Assembly (NCBI GenBank): GCA_016200355.1
Contig: JACQEY010000068.1
Coordinates: 1-41,248, forward strand
Source: Nitrospirota bacterium
Lineage (GTDB): Bacteria > Nitrospirota > Nitrospiria > Nitrospirales > Nitrospiraceae
Direction of reading: 5' to 3'
DNA: 41,248 nucleotides
Made by a program: the position numbers and the translations under genes. A model generated the notes under the pieces. That model saw only the letters and a program-made list of their open reading frames with translations. It had not been told where the DNA came from and did not search any database. This document shows positions 1 through 7,670 of the stretch, one piece after another; the stretch's first letter is position 1, and each line of letters begins with the position of its first letter.

Positions 1-232
1 TCTGTTGCAATCGCCGATCCGCAGCTGCGACGAGCCTTTGTCCGGTGGGCTCGCCCCTCGGACCCTCGACGTACTGTTGGGGACTGGCGCCCTTCTTTTT
101 GGCGCCTGTCCCCGTTTTGGGAGCGGGACAGGCACTGCCGAATACGGCGGAGCCAGTCCCCTAGGCTCCGTGCGCCGCCCTCGCGACGAGGCTCAGCGAT
201 TTCACGACGAATCGTCATGAATAATGCGGGCT
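1..232. repeat. MITE-like dispersed element, copy 1 (cut by window edge)
   Basis: The right terminus TCATGAATAATGCGGGCT (215-232) is the same as that of the complete copy at 13283-13478. The opening bases (GCAATCGCCGATCCGC) match the region just inside that copy's left terminus, so only the outermost left end is missing. The interior carries a nested set of inverted repeats (79-161) not shared with the other copies. A 71-codon frame across it is not credible as a gene because it consists of the repeat. The rest of the gap to the first gene (233-652) shows no convincing gene. Confidence 0.75.
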
Positions 233-652
233 CGTGCCGTGACCTCATAAGAGAGAAGTGGAACGCAACTGCTTCACGGCTTCTGTAGCGTTTCACTACA
301 GGCCGAGCTGGATTGTTGTAGCAAGATTTCCCTTGGCACTGTGAGTCCGACCGAGGGGTCCGGTCCAAGCTGCTGCTTTTCCGATGAACTTTGGAGGAGG
401 CTGGGTTTCGGCGTATGGTACCAGCCTTGCTCAAGTGACAAGATAAGACGCGCGACTCACCGCGATCATTAATCCAGAGGTCATCAACACGCATATGGAT
501 GTGCTCTTGTCGAATGGCAATTCGGTGCCGTCTCAACAGGCTGCATCGCCTGCACCAGGATCGGTTTGAGACCGCGATCTCGTGGCTCTTGGAGGTATGA
601 GGCGGGCTTGGCAACGGGCGATGCCCGGAACGGAAATGGGGACTCTTGCACG

Positions 653-1858
653 ATGAAGCCGATGATTCTGAAAGCAACGTGTGATCCTCCCGCTGACCAG
701 CCGTTCGAAATTGTCGAACGAAAGGGCCTGGGTCATCCCGATACGATTTGCGACGCGGTGATGGAGCAAGTGGCGGTCGAGTTGGCGCAAGCCTATCTGA
801 AGATGTGCGGGCGCGTACTCCACTTCAATGCCGATAAGGGGCTGTTGGTGGCGGGTGAGGTGGACTGCCGCCCCGGCGGAGGCCATGTCATCACGCCGAT
901 GCGTTTGGTCATGGGAGATCGGGCGACGTTCGAGTGGCGGAAGAAATTGGTGCCGGTGGTGGAGATCGCCGAGCGGGTTGCCACTACATGGTTCAGGCAG
1001 CACCTTCCGCATGTGGATCCCCTCAAGCACCTCACATGCCAGGTGGAGCTGAAGCCGGCCTCCGCAGAACTTCAATCCGTGAGTGAGCGACGGGGAGGCC
1101 CGGTTGCCAACGATACTTCCGCTGCGGTGGGTTATGCGCCGTTCACGCCGACCGAGCGCCTGGTCTTTCAGGTCGAACAGTTTCTGAACAGCACTTCCTT
1201 TAAGAAGGCATTTCCGGATACGGGGCAAGACGTCAAAGTGCTTGGCGTGCGGACGAGGAGGCAGGTGACGCTCACGGTCGCGATGCCGTTGCTGTCATCA
1301 GCCATCCGGAAAGAGTCTCAATACTTTGCGCGCAAGGCCGAGGTGTTGAAAGCCTTGCAGTCCTTCGTGAAACAGAAGGCGGGGCCGAATCTGTCAGCCG
1401 AGGTTACGCTCAATGTGCTGGATCGTCGCGGAGCGGGAGTCGAGGGGATGTACCTCTCGTTGCTCGGCACGTCAGCGGAAGCGGGCGATTCGGGCGAGGT
1501 GGGGCGAGGGAATCGCGTGTGCGGGGTGGTCTCGCTCCGCCGGCCGGCCAGTGCAGAAGCGGCAGCCGGGAAAAACCCAGTGGCCCATGTGGGGAAGATC
1601 TACAACGTGCTCGCTCACGTGCTGGCTGGGGATATCTACCGGAAGGTGAAAGGTCTTCGTGAAGTGACGGTCTGGTTGACGAGCCAAATTGGACGACCGG
1701 TATCATCGCCGCAATCCGTCATGGTCGAGGTCCATCTGGCGCAAGGCGTGTCGCTGGGTTCGGTTGAACCGCTGATCGTTCGGCAGGTTCAGCAGGCTTT
1801 GCGCAGAATGACGTCCTTCTGCCAGGCGCTTGCCAAGGGAGTTTACGGAGTCTGTTAG
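653..1858 (+). CDS. mat: Archaeal-type S-adenosylmethionine synthetase
   Basis: Makes S-adenosylmethionine from methionine and ATP in the cytoplasm. From the ATG at 653 the protein is 401 residues, the usual size of the archaeal-type family (COG1812), which is only distantly related to bacterial MetK. Visible family signatures are ERKGLGHPDTICD (about residues 22-34), ANDTSAAVGYAPF (152-164), a GDSGEVGRGNRV stretch (278-289) and GKNPVAHVGKIYN (306-318). The open frame extends upstream to 566, but those residues are low-complexity and unlike the family, and ATG-AAG at 653 gives the normal N-terminus. It opens a + strand series with dnaJ 42 bp downstream. Bacteria with this type often also keep metK, which is not in this window, so it may be a second, condition-specific enzyme (inference). 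Confidence 0.9.
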   Translation: MKPMILKATCDPPADQPFEIVERKGLGHPDTICDAVMEQVAVELAQAYLKMCGRVLHFNADKGLLVAGEVDCRPGGGHVITPMRLVMGDRATFEWRKKLVPVVEIAERVATTWFRQHLPHVDPLKHLTCQVELKPASAELQSVSERRGGPVANDTSAAVGYAPFTPTERLVFQVEQFLNSTSFKKAFPDTGQDVKVLGVRTRRQVTLTVAMPLLSSAIRKESQYFARKAEVLKALQSFVKQKAGPNLSAEVTLNVLDRRGAGVEGMYLSLLGTSAEAGDSGEVGRGNRVCGVVSLRRPASAEAAAGKNPVAHVGKIYNVLAHVLAGDIYRKVKGLREVTVWLTSQIGRPVSSPQSVMVEVHLAQGVSLGSVEPLIVRQVQQALRRMTSFCQALAKGVYGVC

Positions 1859-1900
1859 CCCTTCGCCTGTCACAAATCATGCGGGCGAATAAATAGGAAC

Positions 1901-3025
1901 ATGATGGGAAAAGTGCCGACCACTGAAACGAAAAGGGATTACTACGAAATTCTGGGCGTAGATCGGTCTGCCACCCGGGATCAGCTAAAGCAGGCCTATC
2001 GTCAGCTGGCGCTCAAATATCATCCGGACCGGAGCAAGGATCCTGATGCTACGGCCAAGTTCAGAGAAATCGCTGAGGCCTATGCGGTCCTGTCGGACGA
2101 TGCAAAACGTCACGAGTACGATGCGACCGGTCATGCGGGGGTCAGTGAACGTTGGTCCGCTGAAGACCTCATGCGTGATTTTCAGTTCGGCGATTTCTTC
2201 GGTGGCCGGTTCGGTGATTTGTCCGGTGCGTTTGGCGACTTCTTTGGCCAACGCACGAGACCCCGCTCCGGTGTGAGCCGGGGCGTGGATTTGCGGTATG
2301 ACCTGGATCTCACCTTGGAAGAGGCCGCCAAGGGGGGCGAACGGGAGATTCCGATCACCCGTTCCGAGAAATGCGCGCCTTGCGCAGGGAGTGGCGCCAA
2401 GCCTGGGACGAAGCCGAAACCCTGTTCCGATTGTGCTGGAACCGGGCAGACGCAGCACGCCAAGACCAGCAAGGGCATGCGCATGGTCACACTGACGACG
2501 TGCTCCCGCTGCCACGGGCGCGGCCAACTCATCGAGGCCCCCTGCACGACGTGTCAGGGAAACGGGTATGAGTTTGTGACCCATCGGCTCAAAGTACAGA
2601 TCCCTCCAGGGGTGGATGACGGGATGATGGTCCGGCTCGCTAGACAAGGAGAGCCGAACGCCAATGGCGGGTCGCCGGGAGATCTGCTGATCCGTCCGCA
2701 CTTGCGGCCTCATTCCTCCTTCGATCGGCACGGTGACGACCTCTACATGGTGAAGAAGGTCACGTTCCCGGAGGCGGCATTGGGCACCGAGATTTCCGTG
2801 ATGGGGCTGGGGGGAGAGGCCTTGCGAGTCACAGTTCCCGCCGGCACGCAGAGCGGCACGGCGCTGCGGCTCAGTGGAAAGGGGATGCCACGTCTGGGGG
2901 GCAAAGGGAAGGGAGATTTGTTTGTGGTCACGGAGGTCCGAACCCCGACCGACCTCACGCCACGGCAGCGGAAACTGTTGGAGGAGTTTACCAACGCGGA
3001 GGCCGAAAGACCTAAGGAAGGTTGA
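1901..3025 (+). CDS. dnaJ: DnaJ-type Hsp40 co-chaperone
   Basis: Co-chaperone that stimulates Hsp70 (DnaK) ATPase activity and delivers unfolded substrates. The 374 residues show the full type I layout: an N-terminal J domain with the HPD motif at residues 41-43, a Gly/Phe-rich linker (about 95-125), four CxxCxGxG zinc-binding repeats starting near residues 158, 175, 201 and 215, then the two C-terminal substrate-binding beta domains and a short charged tail. Length fits the family. An AGGA sits just before the start, and a second ATG follows at 1904. No dnaK or grpE is adjacent. It is flanked by an SAM synthetase and small BON proteins, so it is probably an additional DnaJ outside the main chaperone operon (inference). 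Confidence 0.95.
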   Translation: MMGKVPTTETKRDYYEILGVDRSATRDQLKQAYRQLALKYHPDRSKDPDATAKFREIAEAYAVLSDDAKRHEYDATGHAGVSERWSAEDLMRDFQFGDFFGGRFGDLSGAFGDFFGQRTRPRSGVSRGVDLRYDLDLTLEEAAKGGEREIPITRSEKCAPCAGSGAKPGTKPKPCSDCAGTGQTQHAKTSKGMRMVTLTTCSRCHGRGQLIEAPCTTCQGNGYEFVTHRLKVQIPPGVDDGMMVRLARQGEPNANGGSPGDLLIRPHLRPHSSFDRHGDDLYMVKKVTFPEAALGTEISVMGLGGEALRVTVPAGTQSGTALRLSGKGMPRLGGKGKGDLFVVTEVRTPTDLTPRQRKLLEEFTNAEAERPKEG

Positions 3026-3052
3026 GCCTCCGGCCGGCAAGAGGAGTCTGTC

Positions 3053-3283
3053 ATGACACACAAAGATCAAGTCCTCAAAGCGGTCCGTGCAGCATTCGAG
3101 CAGGAGCCGCGTATCAACTTGCACAAATATCCCGTTCGCATGGACTTCAGCGACGGCGTGCTCACTGTGGAGGGTGAGGTGGAACATGTGGCGGCGAAGA
3201 AACTAGCCCTGGAACTCGCGCTCGCAGTTCCCGGAGTCACAGGCATCGTGGATCGACTGCACGTACGCCGTCCACCCACATGA
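3053..3283 (+). CDS. Single BON-domain protein
   Basis: A 76-residue protein that is almost entirely one BON domain: an N-terminal helix (HKDQVLKAVRAAF), then the beta strands around GVLTVEGEVEHVAAKKLAL and the closing GVTGIVDRLHV. BON domains occur in envelope-stress proteins such as OsmY and in mechanosensitive channels, where they are thought to contact membranes or ligands. There is no signal peptide here, so a cytoplasmic location is likely. The start lies 27 bp after dnaJ with AGAGGAG-like bases upstream (3039-3046). Its stop overlaps the next small ORF in an ATGA, which suggests translational coupling. A second BON protein follows at 3541. Confidence 0.8.
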   Translation: MTHKDQVLKAVRAAFEQEPRINLHKYPVRMDFSDGVLTVEGEVEHVAAKKLALELALAVPGVTGIVDRLHVRRPPT

Positions 3284-3459
3284 GCGATGGAGCGATCCTG
3301 GACGCCGTGCGTGATGTCTTGCTCCATGCGTCCGGCCTACAGAATTGTACGATTCAGGTGAAGCGCAAAGGGACTTGGGAAACTGTCAGGGAAGCGGCCG
3401 TGACGCCACATGGGGTGATTCAGGTGTCCGTCAGGGACGGGGTTCGTGCCTCTGGATGA
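3280..3459 (+). CDS. Small hypothetical protein coupled to BON gene
   Basis: A 59-codon frame whose ATG overlaps the TGA of the preceding BON gene (ATGA), the classic arrangement for translational coupling. The product starts MSDGAILDAVRDVLLHAS and ends VIQVSVRDGVRASG. It has no signal peptide or membrane segment, and the predicted alternation (helix, then strands) loosely resembles half a BON domain. No family is recognised. Support comes from position, overlap and the same strand and codon style as its neighbours. It could still be chance. Confidence 0.45.
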   Translation: MSDGAILDAVRDVLLHASGLQNCTIQVKRKGTWETVREAAVTPHGVIQVSVRDGVRASG

Positions 3460-3540
3460 CCATGTCTCAGCCTCATCCAGAAATGGCTAGCCGGCGTGCT
3501 GCCCTGGTGAGTTCCCGGGAGTCGAGACGTCATAAATGGT

Positions 3541-3777
3541 ATGGAGGTCGTTCCGCTCCAGGAAGATTCCGATGAGGGAATTGCAAAAGCGGTGTGTCTC
3601 GTGTTGGAAAAAGATCCCTTCGTCAACGCGGAGCGCATCGGTGTGACGGTGAAGAAATCGGTGGTCACGCTGGAAGGAGACGCGCTCTCTGCGCCGCAGA
3701 AGGCGATGGCCGAGTTCGATGTCTGGTATGTCTTCGGGGTTGACAAGGTCGACAATCGCATGGAGGTCCGTCCATGA
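3541..3777 (+). CDS. Second single BON-domain protein
   Basis: A 78-residue BON-domain protein: helix GIAKAVCLVLEKDPF, strands around IGVTVKKSVVTLEGDAL, a second helix PQKAMAEFDVWYV and the closing GVDKVDNRMEVRP. The VTLEGDA and VDKVDNRM segments are the strongest BON signatures. An in-frame stop at 3508-3510 and no other start codon between fix ATG 3541 as the start, although no good ribosome-binding site precedes it. The sequence has diverged from the BON gene at 3053, so this is an old duplication or independent recruitment. A cytoplasmic location is expected because no signal sequence is present. Confidence 0.75.
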   Translation: MEVVPLQEDSDEGIAKAVCLVLEKDPFVNAERIGVTVKKSVVTLEGDALSAPQKAMAEFDVWYVFGVDKVDNRMEVRP

Positions 3778-3867
3778 GAGGTGTGAGACCGCGGAACATC
3801 GCCGGCGGATTTTTTCAGCATCCTGTAAGAGGCAGCGAAGTGAGACCGTGCCGGGTTGGGTGCATCT

Positions 3868-3957
3868 ATGGCTGCTGAAGTGTTTGCACTGATACTCGCG
3901 GCTGTCGTGGTCGCGGTGCTCTTCTGGATCTTCTGGCGGAGGGGGAAGTCCGACTAA
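3868..3957 (+). CDS. Single-helix membrane microprotein
   Basis: A 29-codon frame encoding a textbook single transmembrane segment: a short acidic N-terminus (MAAE), about 19 hydrophobic residues (VFALILAAVVVAVLFWIFW) and a basic tail RRGKSD, predicting an N-out/C-in helix. GGTTGGG lies 7-11 bases before the ATG as a weak ribosome-binding site. No homology is claimed. It sits between the BON gene and the Slp-like lipoprotein. Many bacterial stress clusters carry such tiny membrane proteins, but this one rests only on its sequence pattern. Confidence 0.45.
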   Translation: MAAEVFALILAAVVVAVLFWIFWRRGKSD

Positions 3958-4182
3958 TTGGAGGGCTCCGTCCGGATTCGTCCGATTGCCCCTCCTTGCC
4001 GCAGCAACATTTGAGCACTGTGGAAATCTCCCTCAGCTGACCCCTGCGAATCACTCTTGAGTGCCACCCGCGATCCACTTTCTTTAAAGGTTCAGCTGGT
4101 TATGTTTCACCCTTCGGGAATGACTTCGGCACCTGTCTTGCTCAGACAACAGGGTAGGCGGCATGAAGCATGGAAGGATTCA

Positions 4183-4740
4183 ATGAGGGGTCTTGCTGTT
4201 ATCGGGATGAGTCTGTTATTGGCGGGATGCGCCGGGGTTCCCGTCGTTCCTCCCGACCTCAAAGACAAGGTCGATGAGCATGTCTCGTTTCTGCAAGTGA
4301 AAGCGTCGCCGCTCTCGTACACAGGCCGTCTGATCGTGGTAGGCGGAATGGTCTTGACGGCCAAACCGTTGAAACAGAACGGGACGAGAATCGAAATCCT
4401 TGAGTTGCCTCTGGGCGAAGACTACGAGCCCACAGGTCGCTTGACTGACTCGCACGGGCGCTTCCTCGCCTTCCACAAGGAGTTCCTCGACCCGGCGACG
4501 ATCCCAATGGGGACACGCGTGACGGTGGTGGGCGAAGTAACCGGTGCGGCCACCTTGCCGGTGGACGAGGTTGACTATGTCTATCCCACGCTGGCCATCA
4601 AGGCCGTGACAGTCTGGCCGCCCAAGGTTCCCGTGTGGTGGAGCCGTCCGTATCCGTACTTCGGTGCCTACTGGGGACCTTACTGGGGACCCTATTGGGG
4701 GCCGCCTCAATGGATTCCGTTACAAGAGGGGAAACGATGA
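4183..4740 (+). CDS. Slp-family outer-membrane lipoprotein
   Basis: From the ATG at 4183, preceded by GGAAGG, the protein is 185 residues with a lipoprotein signal (MRGLAVIGMSLLLAGC, lipobox LAGC) and a mature part typical of the Slp family of starvation-inducible outer-membrane lipoproteins: VPPDLKDKVD, then SYTGRLIVVGGMVL, a beta-rich core ending in VTVVGEVTGAATLPVDEVDYVYPTLAI. The C-terminus carries aromatic YWGP repeats (three in a row), as seen in some Slp relatives. It ends in an ATGA overlap with the phosphoribosyltransferase gene. The open frame extends upstream to 4057 without a signal peptide, so the internal start is preferred. Confidence 0.85.
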   Translation: MRGLAVIGMSLLLAGCAGVPVVPPDLKDKVDEHVSFLQVKASPLSYTGRLIVVGGMVLTAKPLKQNGTRIEILELPLGEDYEPTGRLTDSHGRFLAFHKEFLDPATIPMGTRVTVVGEVTGAATLPVDEVDYVYPTLAIKAVTVWPPKVPVWWSRPYPYFGAYWGPYWGPYWGPPQWIPLQEGKR

Positions 4741-5426
4741 TTCAGACTGATGAGTTTGCTCTGTTTCGGGACCGTCATGATGCAGGAAAACGGTTGGCTC
4801 AGAAGCTCCTCCATTATAAGGACGCGAAAAATACGATGGTCATTGCTTTGCCTCGGGGGGGAGTGGTGGTGGGCTATGACATCAGCTTGGCGTTGCGACT
4901 TCCTTTGGACGTGTTCATCACGCGCAAGTTGGGGACTCCCTCGAATCCCGAACTCGCAATGGGCGCTTTGGCCGAAACCGGGTACCGGCATATGAACGAG
5001 GATGTGATCCAGGAATATCACGTGGGCAAGGCCGAAGTGGACGAGGAGATTCTCTGTCAGGAGAGCGAAATCCGCCGAAGAATTGAACGGTATCGGGGTG
5101 GACGGGCACTCCCCTCGTTGAAAGGGCAGACAGTCATCCTGGTGGACGATGGTATTGCGACAGGGGCGACGTTTTATGCGTCGCTGGGCGCCCTGCTCAA
5201 GGCTGAAACGGTGAAGATCGTTGCCGCGGTGACGGTCGCGCCGCCACGGGTATTGGACGAATTGAAGATGCTTGTCGATGAGGTGGTGGTCCTGCACACG
5301 TCCGAGTGGTTCTTCGGTATCGGCCAGTTCTATGAACAGTTTCCTCAGGTCGGGGATGAGGAGGTGATCGCGTGCCTGGAGAAGGTCCGCAGGGCGCTGA
5401 TGCCGGAGAGGAAACTCCCGGCATGA
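4737..5426 (+). CDS. Predicted phosphoribosyltransferase (COG1926 type)
   Basis: A 229-residue cytoplasmic protein with the type I phosphoribosyltransferase signature: VILVDDGIATGAT is the PRPP-binding loop, preceded by a core beginning VIALPRGGVVVGYDIS and LDVFITRKLGTP. This branch (COG1926) has no firmly established substrate and is often found with stress or dormancy genes. The ATG overlaps the TGA of the Slp gene, so the two are probably translated together. Its own stop overlaps the start of the truncated Usp gene in another ATGA. The C-terminal segment FFGIGQFYEQFPQVGDEEV is typical of the family. Confidence 0.88.
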   Translation: MIQTDEFALFRDRHDAGKRLAQKLLHYKDAKNTMVIALPRGGVVVGYDISLALRLPLDVFITRKLGTPSNPELAMGALAETGYRHMNEDVIQEYHVGKAEVDEEILCQESEIRRRIERYRGGRALPSLKGQTVILVDDGIATGATFYASLGALLKAETVKIVAAVTVAPPRVLDELKMLVDEVVVLHTSEWFFGIGQFYEQFPQVGDEEVIACLEKVRRALMPERKLPA

Positions 5427-5581
5427 AGATTCTTTGCGCCATCGATGGTTCCCGTCACTCCCAGTGGGCTCTAGACTGGCTGCGGAAAAACCATTTCGCA
5501 CGGCAGAACTTCGATGGCCTGCACGTCTGCCTGCGACGAGCTCAGTCGAGCGGGACAACAGAACACGACTTCGCAGGATAG
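5423..5581 (+). pseudogene. Truncated universal stress protein (N-terminal part)
   Basis: The frame begins with a clear UspA-type N-terminus (MKILCAIDGSRHSQWALDWL), overlapping the phosphoribosyltransferase stop in an ATGA. After about 36 residues it loses resemblance to the family and stops at 52 residues, where Usp proteins normally run about 140. The point where homology fades is followed by repeat-like, purine-rich sequence and the imperfect palindrome at 5611-5669. The simplest reading is that a former third member of this operon was truncated when repeat sequence arrived. ATP-binding residues near the Usp C-terminus (GxxGxxx motif) are absent. Confidence 0.65.
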
Positions 5582-5610
5582 CCGAGCGGGACGGGCGAGA
5601 CGGGGGAGGG

Positions 5611-5669
5611 TTGATCTGGTTCATTTGGTCTATCTGGTTCAACCAAACAAACGAGACAGACCAGATAAA
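5611..5669. repeat. Imperfect palindrome between Usp remnant and capA-like gene
   Basis: The sequence folds about base 5640: GGTT (5636-5639) pairs with AACC (5641-5644), and the arms continue to 5611 and 5669 with roughly two thirds of positions matching (for example ATCTGGT against ACCAGAT at the outer end). Many mismatches are transitions. One strand is rich in T and G, the other in A and C. It lies between a broken gene and an intact one. Confidence 0.5.
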
Positions 5670-5733
5670 CAAGAGAGACCGACCGGTCCTCGCGCTTCAC
5701 GCGCCATGGACCGGCGGAGGGAATGGGCCTGCC

Positions 5734-6723
5734 ATGCAGATCGCACTGACCGGGGATGTCATGTTAGGACGACTGGTGGATCAGTATGTGATCCGTAATC
5801 AGTCAATCGGGCCGGACAAGATCTGGAGCGATGTGTTGCCGCTGATGCTCAAGGCGGATCGACGATTGATCAATTTGGAATGTGTGATCAGCGTCCTGGG
5901 GCGTGAGTGGCAGCCCGATTCCAAAGCCTTTCATTTCCGCGCCCATCCCCGCGCGATTGACTTTCTTCGCGCCGCCAAGATTGACTGCCTGACCTTGGCC
6001 AACAATCATGTGTTGGATTACGGAACGGATGCGTTGATCGAATGCCTCGCGCTGCTCGATCGAGCCGGCATTAAGCGGGTGGGCGCCGGTGCCTCGCTGG
6101 CCGAGGCCCTCGCGCCTGCCACCCTGGACTTGCCGCAAGGCAGGCTCGGAGTCGTCTCCCTCACGGACAATGAGCCGGAATGGGAAGCAGGAGAGAAGAA
6201 GCCAGGCACCCACTACGTCGCCTACGATGCGAAGGGCTTAGTCGAACCCTATCGGTCGAGATTCGGGCAGGTCTTGAAACAGGTCCGCCGTCAGGCCGAT
6301 CTCGTGATGGTCAGCGCGCACGTCGGCCCCAACTGGGGTCTCCCCTCGGTTGCTATGCGGATGCTGGCTCATCAGATCATCGATCTCGGAGCCGATCTCT
6401 ACTGGGGCCACTCTAATCACACACCGCAAGGTATCGAACTCTACAAGGGCAAGGCCATCCTCTACTCGGCCGGTGATTTCATCGACGACTATGCGGTCGA
6501 TCCAGACGAGCGCAACGATCTCTCCTTCTTGTTTATCGTGGAAATCGAACGAGGCCGCATCGCGCGCATTGTCCTCCATCCAGTGCGCATTGAAGACTTG
6601 TACGTCCGGCTGGCAAGGGACCAGGAAGTCACATTTTTGCAAAGAACGATGCAAGCCAAGTGTAAGGCCTTTGGAACTACGATGGAGCTGGAAGGACAGG
6701 TGGGAATGATCACTGTAAAGTAA
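5734..6723 (+). CDS. CapA-family (poly-gamma-glutamate synthesis type) metallophosphatase-like protein
   Basis: A 329-residue protein of the CapA/PGA_cap family (calcineurin-like fold). Signatures in order: ALTGDVMLGR (4-13), INLECV (46-51), LTLANNHVLDYG (87-98), a VSAHVGPNWG stretch, then WGHSNHTPQGIELYKGKAILYSAGDF, which carries the later His ligands. CapA proteins act in poly-gamma-glutamate capsule formation, but many bacterial homologues outside capsule operons have unknown roles. No capB, capC or capD is nearby. The ATG at 5734 gives the standard N-terminus; GGAGG lies 13 bases upstream. The frame is open further upstream, but those residues are repeat translation. The gene is convergent with the lipoprotein at 6737. 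Confidence 0.85.
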   Translation: MQIALTGDVMLGRLVDQYVIRNQSIGPDKIWSDVLPLMLKADRRLINLECVISVLGREWQPDSKAFHFRAHPRAIDFLRAAKIDCLTLANNHVLDYGTDALIECLALLDRAGIKRVGAGASLAEALAPATLDLPQGRLGVVSLTDNEPEWEAGEKKPGTHYVAYDAKGLVEPYRSRFGQVLKQVRRQADLVMVSAHVGPNWGLPSVAMRMLAHQIIDLGADLYWGHSNHTPQGIELYKGKAILYSAGDFIDDYAVDPDERNDLSFLFIVEIERGRIARIVLHPVRIEDLYVRLARDQEVTFLQRTMQAKCKAFGTTMELEGQVGMITVK

Positions 6724-6736
6724 CCGGCACGTGCGC

Positions 6737-7078
6737 TCACTGGTGTCGCTTGTGGATCGTAGAGAACATCCCACTAGCTTTCAGCGTACGTGCCACTTCG
6801 TGATACCCAGGCTCCCCTATGGGATCGACCTGAGGGATCACAGGATAGATATTAGAAAAGATCGTAAAAATGAAAGCACTAACCCTACTGGCGTTCCTAT
6901 GGCGTTCGGTTTCTACATCCTCCGTCGTGATGATAGGTTTTACGTGATAGTACAGCGGCTTCGGCTCGTGGTCCTTCGGCAGGGATTCCAACGTGGCATT
7001 GGGGAAATCTCGATACGTCACGATACAGCCGGAGAGAGGCACAAGAAGCAAGAGAAGAATGAGGCTGCGCGTTCTCAT
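6737..7078 (-). CDS. Hypothetical lipoprotein
   Basis: A 113-residue lipoprotein: MRTRSLILLLLLVPLSGC is a type II signal peptide with lipobox LSGC, giving a mature protein of about 96 residues beginning CIVTYRDFPN. There is no recognised domain. A hydrophobic stretch SAFIFTIFSNIYPVIP (around residues 67-82) is notable in a lipoprotein. It lies 78 bp downstream of the cytochrome c gene on the same strand and may be co-transcribed with it. It ends 14 bp from the convergent CapA-like gene, with no obvious terminator between them. Confidence 0.7.
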   Translation of the reverse strand: MRTRSLILLLLLVPLSGCIVTYRDFPNATLESLPKDHEPKPLYYHVKPIITTEDVETERHRNASRVSAFIFTIFSNIYPVIPQVDPIGEPGYHEVARTLKASGMFSTIHKRHQ

Positions 7079-7156
7079 GGATTACTTCTGTTTTTCCACC
7101 ATTTGCTCCTTGATCACGTCGGAGATCACGATGTGCGCATCACCGCCTTAGATGGT

Positions 7157-7525
7157 TTACGGTTTCACCTCAAAGTGCGGAATCGCGCTGCGAATGTATG
7201 CGATCAGATCATAGACTTGCTGATCGGTTAACCTGGTGTCCCACTCGTGCATTGCCGTCAACTGTTTGCCCCGTCGGATCGTGACCTCCAATTCGAGTTC
7301 ACCTTTGACCCGGGAGAGGTATTTGTGAAAGTCGGTTGGCCGAACGCTCAGTGAAGCCGCGTCCGGCCCTTTCCCGTCCAACGTCGCTCCGTGACACCTG
7401 AGACAGTGTTGCTGATAGAGTCTCTGACCGTCTTTGAGATTGCCTGGGCGCGCCTCCGCTACGACCGATGAGCTAGCCATGATCATCAGCCCACAGAGGA
7501 GGACTATCAGCCGATCTGTTTTCAT
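7157..7525 (-). CDS. Small periplasmic cytochrome c (class I type)
   Basis: A 122-residue protein with a cleavable signal peptide (MKTDRLIVLLCGLMIMASSSVVAEA) and one c-type heme motif, CLRCH (about residues 41-45). The following GATLDGKGPDA and the C-terminal helix TDQQVYDLIAYIRSAI are typical of small class I cytochromes. The likely sixth ligand is the Met in LTAMHEW. It carries single electrons in the periplasm. It resembles the cytochrome at 25663-26013 in layout (CxxCHG, DGKG/KGDG, YIRS near the end). No dedicated oxidoreductase partner is next to it, so its partner is unknown. Confidence 0.88.
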   Translation of the reverse strand: MKTDRLIVLLCGLMIMASSSVVAEARPGNLKDGQRLYQQHCLRCHGATLDGKGPDAASLSVRPTDFHKYLSRVKGELELEVTIRRGKQLTAMHEWDTRLTDQQVYDLIAYIRSAIPHFEVKP

Positions 7526-7593
7526 AGCGATCCCTTTACTGCCTCAAAAGTCAACGCCCAACGGTGGCAACAAGAGCGCCCGGTCCAGAAGAT

Positions 7594-7670
7594 TCAATTC
7601 TGCTTCGCCACAATCTTGTATTTAATCCCCTCTTGGTGGCAACTTTGGTTGTCGACCAGATGACGGGCGT
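7594..7670 (-). pseudogene. C-terminal tail fragment shared with 10596-10763
   Basis: Read on the - strand just after the barrel gene, an open frame ends in SCHQEGIKYKIVAKQN before a TGA at 7594-7596. The EGIKYKIVA part matches EGIMYKIVA in the frame at 10596-10763, and about 23 of 26 bases are identical there. It has no start of its own and is best seen as the remnant of an unidentified gene. The rest of 7526-7670 shows nothing else. Confidence 0.35.

Noticed and set aside
533-1228. 231-codon - strand frame over the SAM synthetase
   Set aside because: Antisense shadow of a well-recognised gene, Arg/His-rich and without motifs.
1985-3187. 400-codon open frame on the - strand over dnaJ
   Set aside because: It mirrors the dnaJ/BON coding region; the + strand products match known families and the - strand product has no domain.
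3958-4020. Possible terminator after the microprotein (GGAGGG ... CCCCTCC)
   Set aside because: Loop of about 22 bases and no T-run; not a convincing intrinsic terminator.
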